Below the pieces are notes generated by a model. It was not told the DNA's origin and searched no databases. It was given only the letters and a program-made list of their open reading frames with translations. The translations under genes were made by a program, and so were the position numbers. Shown in pieces: positions 54,433-62,217 of a DNA stretch of 64,000 nucleotides; positions within the stretch are counted from its first letter, which is position 1, and each line of letters begins with the position of its first letter. Source of the DNA: Hyphomonas oceanitis SCH89 (GTDB lineage: Bacteria; Pseudomonadota; Alphaproteobacteria; Caulobacterales; Hyphomonadaceae). The stretch spans positions 22,530-86,529 of the forward strand of contig NZ_ARYL01000019.1 of assembly GCF_000685295.1 (NCBI RefSeq), written 5' to 3'.

Positions 54433-55374
54433 TTAGGCGCCTGAGCCCGCTGCATCGGGTCGGATCAGGGTTTCACGGAACCAGAGCGCTTCGCGCGGAT
54501 CAAGCGATGCTTTCAGCCAGTCTATGACGGCCTGTCCGCGCTCCAGGCGGCGGATACGTTCCGTATAGGTCATCCAGAACTGGATTGAGGCGACTTCTGG
54601 CAAGGCGAGAGGCACAAGCTGGGGATAGGCGGCGCCGATATAGGAGGGCAGGATGGCGATGCCACCATCGGCGAGGCATAGCGAAATCATGGCGGCCGCC
54701 GAGTTCGTGACCAGTGCAAAAGACATAAGCTGGCGCGCCAGGTATATGCCATTCGCCCAGCGCTCTGACTGGTTGATATAACCTTCATGCAGCAGGCAGC
54801 GATGGCCATGGAAGTCCATCAGGGTCGCGGGGTGGCCGTGGCGTTCCAGATAGGGCGCCGTGGCAAAGCATAGATAGTGCACAACCCCCATGCGACGCCC
54901 GATCAGCTCGCTGCGCGTTGGGCGCTCGAACTGGATCGTGATGTCTGCTTCGTTGTTGAGTAGGTCCGGGCTGGCCTCTGATACCGTCAGAGTGAGTTCG
55001 ATGCCCGGATGGGCGCTTTGGAAATCCGGCAGGCGTGGGGCCAGCCAGTAGGGGCCGATTCCGTCGCCGGTGACGAGGTGTACAGGACCGGTATCCGGCA
55101 TATCGCTGTCGGAAACGTCATTGTGCGCTGCTGAGACAATATCGGCCATGACATTGGCATGCCGTAGCAGCATCTGGCCAGCAGCCGTCAGGTCGACGCC
55201 GCGTGTAGAGCGTTTCAGCAGCTCTGTGCGAAGGGCTGCTTCCAGTTCGGTGATGCGACGACTGATCGTTGGCACGGAACCGCCGAGCCGTTCGGCAGCC
55301 GCAGACATGCTGCCCAGCTCCGCCACTGTGCGGAAGATACGGATCCTGTCCCAGTCAAATGTCTCCGCGAGCAC
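54433..55374 (-). CDS. LysR-family transcriptional regulator
   Basis: A 313-residue LysR-type regulator. The winged HTH at the N-terminus reads FDWDRIRIFRTVAELGSMSAAAERLGGSVPTISRRITELE, followed by the linker helix and a type-2 periplasmic-binding-like effector domain with VHLVTGDGIGPYWLAPRLPDF and GIAILPSYIGAAYPQL. GTG 55374 is chosen because AAGGGA lies 8 bases upstream and the HTH begins almost at once; the frame extends upstream to 55623 but crosses the divergent promoter. It probably controls the divergent 55480-56684 pair and itself. Confidence 0.9.
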   Translation of the reverse strand: MLAETFDWDRIRIFRTVAELGSMSAAAERLGGSVPTISRRITELEAALRTELLKRSTRGVDLTAAGQMLLRHANVMADIVSAAHNDVSDSDMPDTGPVHLVTGDGIGPYWLAPRLPDFQSAHPGIELTLTVSEASPDLLNNEADITIQFERPTRSELIGRRMGVVHYLCFATAPYLERHGHPATLMDFHGHRCLLHEGYINQSERWANGIYLARQLMSFALVTNSAAAMISLCLADGGIAILPSYIGAAYPQLVPLALPEVASIQFWMTYTERIRRLERGQAVIDWLKASLDPREALWFRETLIRPDAAGSGA

Positions 55375-55434
55375 GCGTGTGTTCCCTTTCACGGGTGTAA
55401 GTCCCCGTTTCACCAGTTGGTAAAGCCACGCGGC

Positions 55435-55465
55435 GATGCCTGTGGCATCACACAAGTACGCTTGT
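55435..55465. promoter_or_regulatory. Two adjacent inverted repeats in the LysR divergent promoter
   Basis: GATGCC-TGT-GGCATC (55435-55449) and ACAAG-TACG-CTTGT (55452-55465) lie side by side in the 105 bases between the LysR GTG and the divergent ATG 55480. Paired dyads of this spacing are what a tetrameric LysR regulator often contacts. Assignment rests on position only. Confidence 0.5.
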
Positions 55466-55479
55466 AGTGGTAAACAGAT

Positions 55480-56058
55480 ATGAACACAATCACAAATAGT
55501 ATATCGGCGCGTGGCGTGATCGATCTTGATCGCGTTGCGGCCAAGGCGGCGGAATTTGGATTTCGCCGGGGGACATTTTCCGAGCTGGAACAGGGCGTTG
55601 CTGTGGCGGAGGCCCTGATGCAATCAAAACTGGCAACGCCCGAAGCGATTGGCGAGATGGATTGGATCACCGGCATGACAGCCTGGGTGACGGGCGATCC
55701 GGTGGATGGGATATTTCTGTCGCTGCCACTGACGCCGACTGGCGAAGCAGCCGTGCGAAACGGGACATATGCGCCAGCCTCGCCTGATCCCGCGCATTTG
55801 TGTTCGGGCGGGCAGGGATGTTCAGCATTTTATATAGGCGTCTACGCAGGCGCCAACCGCGACGCCCGACGGAAGGTGATGACGGCCGCAGCGGTAATGC
55901 GCGTGGAGCTGTTCAGCGCCTATCCATGCTTCGCGCGCGGCGCCACAGAAGACGGGCGGCGTTCAATGGACAGCCTAGGCTTCAAGCCCTTCGAGGGCGG
56001 GTTGCCGGACTTGTATGTTCAGGAAGCCTTGGACCAATCGGGATGGGCTGCAGCATGA
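55480..56058 (+). CDS. Protein of unknown function, possibly GNAT-like
   Basis: A 192-residue soluble protein I do not recognise with certainty. The C-terminal half, YIGVYAGANRDARRKVMTAA followed by FARGATEDGRRSMDSLGFKPF, resembles the acetyl-CoA-binding helix and the GFKPF end of GNAT folds, so it may be a divergent acyltransferase-like protein. It starts at ATG 55480 with a weak ribosome site and overlaps the next gene (ATGA). The downstream gene is a clear GNAT, and a LysR regulator is divergent. The pair probably works together; the substrate is unknown. Confidence 0.7.
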   Translation: MNTITNSISARGVIDLDRVAAKAAEFGFRRGTFSELEQGVAVAEALMQSKLATPEAIGEMDWITGMTAWVTGDPVDGIFLSLPLTPTGEAAVRNGTYAPASPDPAHLCSGGQGCSAFYIGVYAGANRDARRKVMTAAAVMRVELFSAYPCFARGATEDGRRSMDSLGFKPFEGGLPDLYVQEALDQSGWAAA

Positions 56059-56684
56059 CAGAACTCCCTGTCATAGGCGCGCAAGTGCTCTGCCGACGGG
56101 TACCGGACGACGCCTTCGAGCGATACTCAGCGCGGCCTGTCAGGACGCTGGAAGACTATCAGAAGATGGCGGCTATCAGGGCGGCCGTGTTCATGTCGGA
56201 GCAGGACTGCCCCTATGAGGAGGAGTTCGACGGGAACGATCTTTGTGCCACGCACTTCCTCGTCTTCGATGGTCCGCAGCCGGTTGGCACGTTGCGGATG
56301 CGCTGGTTTGCCGGGTTTGCGAAGCTTGAACGTGTGGTCCTGTTGCGCAGCCAGCGCGGTCGGCCCGCGCTGCAGGTGATGCTGGCAGAGGCGTTCGAAC
56401 TGGTTGCCCGCAAAGGATATACGATGATGATCGCCCAGATACAGGCGCGGCTATGGCCGGTCTGGTCGCGCACTTTCAAGTGCCGCATCGTGCCCGGGCG
56501 GCCGCGTTTCTGGTTCTCGGACTATGAATATATCGAGATCGAAATCCCGGTGCCGCACCACCCGCAAGCGCTCTCGGCAGATGAAGACCCGATGGTCATG
56601 ATCCGACCGGAAGGGCTGTGGGACAAGCCGGGCGTGCTGGATGCATCTGTCGGGCGGTCAGGCCAGCCGGATGTCGCCGCCTGA
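56055..56684 (+). CDS. GNAT-family N-acetyltransferase
   Basis: A 209-residue protein with GNAT features: EDYQKMAAIRAAVFMSEQDCPYEEEFDGNDLCATHFLVF (helix 1 and substrate side), PVGTLRMRWFAGFAKLERVVLLRSQRGRPALQVML (the beta4-alpha3 acetyl-CoA-binding part, with a variant of the usual RxxGxG/A loop), and YTMMIAQIQARLWPVW. The catalytic substrate is unknown. ATG 56055 overlaps the upstream stop by 4 bases, indicating coupled translation with the preceding protein. It converges with the GH15 gene. Confidence 0.82.
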   Translation: MTELPVIGAQVLCRRVPDDAFERYSARPVRTLEDYQKMAAIRAAVFMSEQDCPYEEEFDGNDLCATHFLVFDGPQPVGTLRMRWFAGFAKLERVVLLRSQRGRPALQVMLAEAFELVARKGYTMMIAQIQARLWPVWSRTFKCRIVPGRPRFWFSDYEYIEIEIPVPHHPQALSADEDPMVMIRPEGLWDKPGVLDASVGRSGQPDVAA

Positions 56685-56685
56685 C

Positions 56686-58455
56686 CTAGATCACCTCTGA
56701 CCATGGCTTGCTGAGCAGGGCGGCGGAATTGATGATGCCCACCATGCAATAAGTCTGGGGGAAGTTGCCCCATAGCTCGCCTGTCGACGGGTCGAAGTCT
56801 TCCGAGAGCAAACCGACATGGTTGCGGCTGGACAGGACAGACTCAAACATTTCGCGTGCCTCGTCGACCCGGCCGACGCGATAGAGCGCGTCGATATGCC
56901 AGAACGTGCAGGCCGTGAAGGCAGTCTTGGGGCGCCCAAAATCATCCTCGGTCTTGTAGCGATAGACGTGATTGCCTTCGCGGAGTGTGCTGTCGATGGC
57001 GTCTACTGTTGCGACATAGCGCTCGTCGCTCGCGGGCACGAAGCCGATCTCGGCCATGAGCAGGACGGAAGCATCGAGCGTCTCTCCGCCGAAAGAGGCT
57101 GTGAAGGCGCCGACCTTGGGGTTCCAGGCCTTCTCCAGAATGGTCTTGTGGATGATGGCGGCGCGTTCAGACCAATAGGTTGCTCTGTCGGACAAACCGA
57201 GATGAGCGGCGATCTTCGACAGGCGGTCGCAGGCCGCCCAGCACATGATGGCCGAGGATGTGTGCACTTCCGCGATGGTGCGGAATTCCCAGATGCCAGC
57301 ATCTGGCGTGTCATGCACAGCGAAGGCGCGCTCGCCGACGGGTTCCAGCTGACGGAACTCGGCTATGCCAGGCCGTGAAATCAAGCGGCTGTCGAAGAAG
57401 GATTGCGAGACGCCGAGAACGACCTGGCCATAGACATCATGCTGGATATGTTCGGCGGCCTGGTTGCCGCGGCGAACCGGGCCGGTATGGCGGAAGCCCG
57501 GCAGATGCGTTGCGTGTTCCTCGGTGAGGTCTGATTCAAGGCCGATGCCATACACGGGCTGGATATGCCCCCCCTTGGATTGGGCCACGATATTGCGGAC
57601 CCAGCGCATATAATGTTCCAGCGTTCCCATGGCGGACAGGCGGTTCAGCGCAGTGACCGTGAAATAGGCATCCCGGATCCAGCAAAAGCGATAGTCCCAG
57701 TTGCGTTCAGAGCCTTCGTGCTCTGGGATCGATGTCGTAAGTGCAGCGACAATGCCGCCTGTTTCCTCAAAGACGCACAGTTTCAGGGTGATGGCGGCGC
57801 GTATGGCGGCTTCCTGCCACTCATATGGCACAGCGAGGCTGCGCGCCCATTTTGTCCAGTATTGACGGGTGCGTTCTTCCCAGTCGAGCGTGATCACATC
57901 GACCGTATCGGTCAGCGACTCGTCTGCACCAAGGATGAACGACACGTCCTGTTCCAGCAGGAAGCTGGTGCCCGAGAGGACATAGGAAACGGGCGCATCG
58001 GTCGTGACGCGGAAAGCCAGCTCACCATCATTGAAACGGATATGGTTGACGCCGCGCACAGTTGGCAGCTTGCGGTCGCCCCAGTCTGTTTCCGGCGTCA
58101 GTGTTATGCGGATACGCGGTGTACCGGAAACCACATGGAAGCGGCGGACGACGGAAGCCGGGCGAAAGACTCGTCCACGTGTTTCAAAGCGTGGGGCGAA
58201 GTCGATGATCTCCATCACTGCGCCATCCTCTGATTCAAGACGTGTGCGGAGGATGGCGGTGTTGGTGTCATAGGATTGCGAGCGCGATACCAGCCCGTCC
58301 ATCCAGATGTCGAACTGGCCGCCGCCGCCGAGCAGCTTGTTGAAAACCGGCTCGCCATCAAAGCGTGGCAGGCATAGCCATTGATAATTCCCCACAGAGT
58401 TTACGAGTCCTGCAATTGTTCCGTTGCCGACGACTCCCAGATCCAGTCCGTTCAT
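56686..58455 (-). CDS. Glycoside hydrolase family 15 protein (glucoamylase/trehalase type)
   Basis: A 589-residue GH15 enzyme: an N-terminal beta domain (GLVNSVGNYQWLCLPRFDGEPVFNKLLGG), then the (alpha/alpha)6 barrel with EGSERNWDYRFCWIRDAYFTV and a C-terminal GELWGNFPQTYCMVGIINSA carrying the typical late-barrel segment. GH15 enzymes of this subgroup hydrolyse alpha-glucosidic bonds, and some are trehalases. Its ATG overlaps the otsB stop by 4 bases, placing it in the trehalose operon, so trehalose or a related alpha-glucan is the likely substrate. Cytosolic; no signal peptide seen. Confidence 0.9.
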   Translation of the reverse strand: MNGLDLGVVGNGTIAGLVNSVGNYQWLCLPRFDGEPVFNKLLGGGGQFDIWMDGLVSRSQSYDTNTAILRTRLESEDGAVMEIIDFAPRFETRGRVFRPASVVRRFHVVSGTPRIRITLTPETDWGDRKLPTVRGVNHIRFNDGELAFRVTTDAPVSYVLSGTSFLLEQDVSFILGADESLTDTVDVITLDWEERTRQYWTKWARSLAVPYEWQEAAIRAAITLKLCVFEETGGIVAALTTSIPEHEGSERNWDYRFCWIRDAYFTVTALNRLSAMGTLEHYMRWVRNIVAQSKGGHIQPVYGIGLESDLTEEHATHLPGFRHTGPVRRGNQAAEHIQHDVYGQVVLGVSQSFFDSRLISRPGIAEFRQLEPVGERAFAVHDTPDAGIWEFRTIAEVHTSSAIMCWAACDRLSKIAAHLGLSDRATYWSERAAIIHKTILEKAWNPKVGAFTASFGGETLDASVLLMAEIGFVPASDERYVATVDAIDSTLREGNHVYRYKTEDDFGRPKTAFTACTFWHIDALYRVGRVDEAREMFESVLSSRNHVGLLSEDFDPSTGELWGNFPQTYCMVGIINSAALLSKPWSEVI

Positions 58456-59183
58456 GATGATGCAAACTCCCTGAGTAGTGCGTGAACGTCTGCAACAGAC
58501 GCAAGCCTGTGATGTGCCACTGTTGAGCCTTCGCCGACTTTAATGGCTAAACCACCCAATGATTGCGCGGCGGAAAAAGCGTCTTCGTCCGTCGTATCAT
58601 CTCCAATCATGACCGGACGTCGGCCCTTGAATGGCGCACTGGACATTGCTTCCGTCAGGCAGGCGCCCTTGTTGGCAGCACTTGGTTTTGCCTCATATAC
58701 CATCTTGCCATGCTGAATCGAATAATCAGCGAACGGCGTGATTGCGTGGTTCAAAGCTTGGCCAAGCTCATCCTCAACATCCGGCGCCGCGCGATAGTGA
58801 ATTGCGAGGACAGGCCCTTTTGGTTCAAGCTGAACGCCAGGATTGCGTGTTGCGATTATCTGTAGCGCAGCGACCAGCCCGGCGGGGGCGTCGGCAATAG
58901 TACCGGTCGATGTTTCGTTTGGCGCTGCGCGCCGGAGGCCGTGATTGCCGAAGCGCCACAAATCCGGAGGCACGCGTTTTGAAAGATCTGACAGATCACG
59001 GCCAGAGAGGACTGCCAGCGCGCCGCCAACGCGTTCCGCACATGAGATGAGCACGTCGTCCATCCCGGAAAGGAGGCTAACGGTGTCGGCGTTATCCTGC
59101 AGTCCAGCCAGCGTCCCATCGAAATCAAGGAACAGGGCATCATCAGACGCCAGCGCAAATTGTCTGTCGGTTGTTTCAGCCAT
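58452..59183 (-). CDS. otsB: Trehalose-6-phosphate phosphatase
   Basis: OtsB dephosphorylates trehalose-6-phosphate to trehalose. The 243-residue HAD-superfamily protein has the nucleophile motif ALFLDFDGTLAGL, ALAVLSGRDLSDLSKRVP, and the C-terminal PVMIGDDTTDEDAF metal-binding motif, with a cap domain between. ATG 59183 is preferred over GTG 59192 since no ribosome site is clear for either and the HAD motif begins soon after. It follows otsA directly and overlaps the GH15 start (ATGA). Confidence 0.95.
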   Translation of the reverse strand: MAETTDRQFALASDDALFLDFDGTLAGLQDNADTVSLLSGMDDVLISCAERVGGALAVLSGRDLSDLSKRVPPDLWRFGNHGLRRAAPNETSTGTIADAPAGLVAALQIIATRNPGVQLEPKGPVLAIHYRAAPDVEDELGQALNHAITPFADYSIQHGKMVYEAKPSAANKGACLTEAMSSAPFKGRRPVMIGDDTTDEDAFSAAQSLGGLAIKVGEGSTVAHHRLASVADVHALLREFASS

Positions 59184-59191
59184 ACGCTGCA

Positions 59192-60592
59192 CTAGTCGGC
59201 GGGTTCGGATGTGTCAAACGCCGCCAGAAAGTGGTCTCGCCACCAGTTGATGTCCTGCTCACATATGCCTCGATACAAGGCACGCCAGCGTCTTTGGCGC
59301 TCATCCAGTGGCATGTGGAGCGCTTCCCGGACCGCTTCGGCGACGGCGTTGCGATCATGTGGGTTGATAATTAGGGCTTCGGTCATTTGCTGCGCGGCGC
59401 CAGCAAATTGCGACAGGACAAGAACGCCCGGGTCGTCGGGGGCTTGCGCGGCAATATATTCCTTTGCGACCAGGTTCATGCCATCTTGCAACGGAGTCAC
59501 GAGCCCGACCCGCGCCAGGCGGTAGAGCCCCGCAAGCTCTTCGCGTTCATACCCGCGTGCCAGATAACGGATAGGTATCCAGTCAAGATCACCGTAATCG
59601 CCGTTGATGCGACCGGACAGCTCGTCAAGCTGCTGTCGCAACTGGGCATATTCCTCAACGACAGAGCGGGACGGCGGCGCGATCTGCGTGAAGGAGATAT
59701 TGCCGTGCAATTCCGGATATTTGTCGAATAGTGTCGCCATACCCTCGAAGCGTTGGGGCAGGCCTTTGGAATAGTCCATCCGGTCAACGCCGATGACGAG
59801 ATTACGATTGCCGAGGAAGCGTGAGAGACGGTTTGACGCCTTCTCAGCGACTTCACTCGTCGCACTTAAGCTGAAGCCTTCCGCGTCGATCCCGATCGGG
59901 CACAGTCTCATCGTGAGGACATGGTCGCCGATGCGGTAGCGCTCATCATCCAATTTCTCGGCACCCATCTCCTCATGCAGGTAACGGCCGAGATTGGCGC
60001 AATCATGCGGGCTTTGAAGGCCGACAACATCATAGGCGCAAATGCCTTCTGCGAGAGTCATGTGGTTTGGGATAGAACGGAATACTTCCGGTGCCGGAAA
60101 CGGAATGTGCAGGAAGAAGCCGGTGCGCCGCTTACAGCCCGCATCCTTCAGATGCCGGGCCAGAAGGAAGAAGTGGTAGTCTTGAACCCAGACAATGTCC
60201 GTCTCGCTTGTCTGGGCCTCAACGGCTTCGGCAAATCGGCGGTTTATCGATTCATAAGCCGCGAAATAGTCGCTGTCGAAGACGGCGAGGTCGAGTCGGT
60301 TGTGCATGACGGGCCACAGAACGCTGTTGGCGTAGCCGAGATAGAAGCCCTCATATTCGGCCTTCGACATGTCAACGAGCGCAAATGAGACCCCATCTTC
60401 CTCCACGAGTTGCACCCGCCGGCGGGGAACGTCGAAAATCTTTCCGCTCCAGCCGATCCATAAGCCACCTGATTCCGCCAGCGTGTCCCAGAGGGCGACA
60501 GCGAGACCTCCAGCGCGGGTCTGGCTGCCATAGGCCGTCCGATTGGACACGGCGACAAGGCGATGTGGTGATGATTGCTTCAAATCTGTCAT
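59192..60592 (-). CDS. otsA: Trehalose-6-phosphate synthase (GT20)
   Basis: OtsA makes trehalose-6-phosphate from UDP-glucose and glucose-6-phosphate. The 466-residue protein shows the GT20 motifs RLVAVSNRT at the start, VWVQDYHFFLLARHL, FFLHIPFPAPEVFRSIPN, GVDRMDYSKGLPQRF and TPLQDGMNLVAKEYIAAQ. Length fits OtsA (about 470). It is the first gene of the otsA-otsB-GH15 operon, about 220 bases from tRNA-Phe, and the osmoprotectant role complements the opgGH and proline genes elsewhere in the window. Confidence 0.96.
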   Translation of the reverse strand: MTDLKQSSPHRLVAVSNRTAYGSQTRAGGLAVALWDTLAESGGLWIGWSGKIFDVPRRRVQLVEEDGVSFALVDMSKAEYEGFYLGYANSVLWPVMHNRLDLAVFDSDYFAAYESINRRFAEAVEAQTSETDIVWVQDYHFFLLARHLKDAGCKRRTGFFLHIPFPAPEVFRSIPNHMTLAEGICAYDVVGLQSPHDCANLGRYLHEEMGAEKLDDERYRIGDHVLTMRLCPIGIDAEGFSLSATSEVAEKASNRLSRFLGNRNLVIGVDRMDYSKGLPQRFEGMATLFDKYPELHGNISFTQIAPPSRSVVEEYAQLRQQLDELSGRINGDYGDLDWIPIRYLARGYEREELAGLYRLARVGLVTPLQDGMNLVAKEYIAAQAPDDPGVLVLSQFAGAAQQMTEALIINPHDRNAVAEAVREALHMPLDERQRRWRALYRGICEQDINWWRDHFLAAFDTSEPAD

Positions 60593-60815
60593 ATGAACCC
60601 GCCAACTCTACCCGCAACGTATGACAAATGTTCCGCCGATCACAGGAAATAGGAGATAATCCACAAGTTGCACGAATTGCAGGCAATGCAGGAAGACGTG
60701 AGAATGCGCTGGCGAATATTGGCTGTGGGCGAAAGCGGCGCTGGCGTTTCCAGGCTCAGCCGAGACGAAGACTCAGTCCGACAAGATCATTCCGGCTGGC
60801 GAGACCGATCTCAAA

Positions 60816-60890
60816 TGGTGCCCGGGGGCGGAATCGAACCACCGACACGCGGATTTTCAATCCGCTGCTCTACCCCTGAGCTACCCGGGC
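60816..60890 (-). tRNA. tRNA-Phe (anticodon GAA)
   Basis: The complement folds into a full cloverleaf: acceptor GCCCGGG paired with CCCGGGC, D arm GCTC-AGGGGTA-GAGC, anticodon stem GCGGA-TCCGC with loop TTGAAAA (anticodon GAA, Phe), variable GTGTC, T arm GGTGG-TTCGATT-CCGCC, discriminator A and an encoded CCA. Length 75 with CCA. It is intact with no duplicated 3' end nearby, so no integration scar is seen. Confidence 0.97.
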
Positions 60891-60946
60891 GGGCCAGCAG
60901 GGAAGGCGGGTTCTAGCCAAGGCAGGCACGCTTGTCCATCGTGTTT

Positions 60947-61168
60947 TCAGTCATCATCTGTGATGTCTCCAGATGGCGATGTATCGCGGGGGTTTTCCTC
61001 AAGTTCTGCTGGCGCTCCGGGGATCGCATAGCCGCCCTTCAACCATTGCCCGAGATCGATATCGGCGCAGCGTTTGGAGCAAAATGGGCGGTACTCAGGC
61101 GAAACCGGCTTTTTTTGGCACTGTGCGCACTTCGGGGTGCGCTTCTCGGGGGCGATCGGTTTGCTCAT
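60947..61168 (-). CDS. yacG: DNA gyrase inhibitor YacG
   Basis: YacG is a small zinc protein that inhibits DNA gyrase. The 73-residue protein has the four-cysteine zinc site [21 protein letters not shown], then [16 protein letters not shown], the family signature, and an acidic tail. The ATG overlaps the RNase E/G gene stop by 4 bases (ATGA), the usual neighbour pairing in alphaproteobacteria. The gene lies just upstream of tRNA-Phe, with 56 bases between. Confidence 0.95.
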   Translation of the reverse strand: MSKPIAPEKRTPKCAQCQKKPVSPEYRPFCSKRCADIDLGQWLKGGYAIPGAPAELEENPRDTSPSGDITDDD

Positions 61169-62214
61169 GTCGGGAAAATGTCCGGTTTGGATTGATCGTG
61201 CGGTAAAATAGTCAGGCGGGCTCCGAACGTTTCATCGAGTTGCCCCTGTAGGTCCAGTCGACTCGCTGTCATCCACTCAAAGGCCCGCTGCGGCAGCGCG
61301 AGCGTCAGCCGCGCCATGGGCTGTGATCTTGCTTCGCGCTGGAGCTGCCGTAGAGACTCCAGACAAAGAGTCTCGTCTGTTGGCTCGCCGTCTGGCTTTA
61401 GCAACCTGTCAGCAAGCGGCGCGGCGCCCCAGGCGACCGAGGCTTCCATCAGACCGAACGCCGAGGGTGCCAATGCGCGCACATTGCGATGCGACTGCCC
61501 CTTGAAAGCAGTTAGAAACGAATCGCGGACCTTGATGCCGGCGTCGCGATTGATGGGGGAGACGCAATCCAGAACCATGGCGCCGCCGAGATTTCTCAGG
61601 CTGGCCTGGCGGGCGAGTTCCTGCGCCGCTTCGGTGTTTATGCGGAGCGCTCGGGCCGCGGCACGCCCCGGATCATTGCGGCCGGATGTGTCCAGGTCGA
61701 TGGCGACGAGAGCGTTTGTTGGCTGGATATGCAGTGTCCCGCCACCCGGCAGCGTTACGGATGCCGATAAAGCCTCATCCCATGCGGCGGAAATTTCGAT
61801 ATCGCCTATGGAGACGTCTTCAATGGCCACCCCCCCCGCGCCGGGCAGCGCCAGTCGCCATCGTTCCTGCCGATTTTGGTTCACTGCCGCGGCCGAGGAC
61901 TTCTGCACTCGCGCAAGCTTGTCGCGCCGCGCTTCAGCGACAATTTCGACGAGCAAACTCTGACCTTCCGTCAGCCCATGGCCCTCATCAAGACGCATGA
62001 AAGCATTCTCGCCGGAAGTAAGTTCCACGAAACCACCGCCCTGGCGCGGATGAATTGCCCGCAGACGGGCGCCGAGCACGTCGCCAAGATAGGCGCGGGT
62101 TTCCCGGTCACTTAAACGCTCAAGGTGGAGCGCCATAGGACGCCCTGTGTTGTCGAGGGCGACCAATCGCGTCTCGCCGATTGCCGTTTCGCGCAGGATG
62201 CGGGCAATCGGCAT
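61165..62214 (-). CDS. Ribonuclease E/G family protein, short form
   Basis: A 349-residue protein of the RNase E/G family. N-terminal S1-like part (about 30-110: [23 protein letters not shown]), then the catalytic core with [12 protein letters not shown], whose Asp corresponds to the first metal ligand, and [18 protein letters not shown], whose Asp corresponds to the second. Typical RNase G is about 450-500 residues; this lacks the zinc-link cysteines and C-terminal tetramerisation region. Arrangement with yacG is typical of the short alphaproteobacterial paralogue. ATG 62214 is 3 bases after the pgi stop; TTG one codon upstream is an alternative. Confidence 0.88.
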   Translation of the reverse strand: MPIARILRETAIGETRLVALDNTGRPMALHLERLSDRETRAYLGDVLGARLRAIHPRQGGGFVELTSGENAFMRLDEGHGLTEGQSLLVEIVAEARRDKLARVQKSSAAAVNQNRQERWRLALPGAGGVAIEDVSIGDIEISAAWDEALSASVTLPGGGTLHIQPTNALVAIDLDTSGRNDPGRAAARALRINTEAAQELARQASLRNLGGAMVLDCVSPINRDAGIKVRDSFLTAFKGQSHRNVRALAPSAFGLMEASVAWGAAPLADRLLKPDGEPTDETLCLESLRQLQREARSQPMARLTLALPQRAFEWMTASRLDLQGQLDETFGARLTILPHDQSKPDIFPT

Positions 62215-62217
62215 CAA

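Noticed and set aside
60816..60890. tRNA-Phe as a phage or island integration site
   Set aside because: No integrase gene, no direct repeat of the tRNA 3' end, and both flanks are housekeeping genes.
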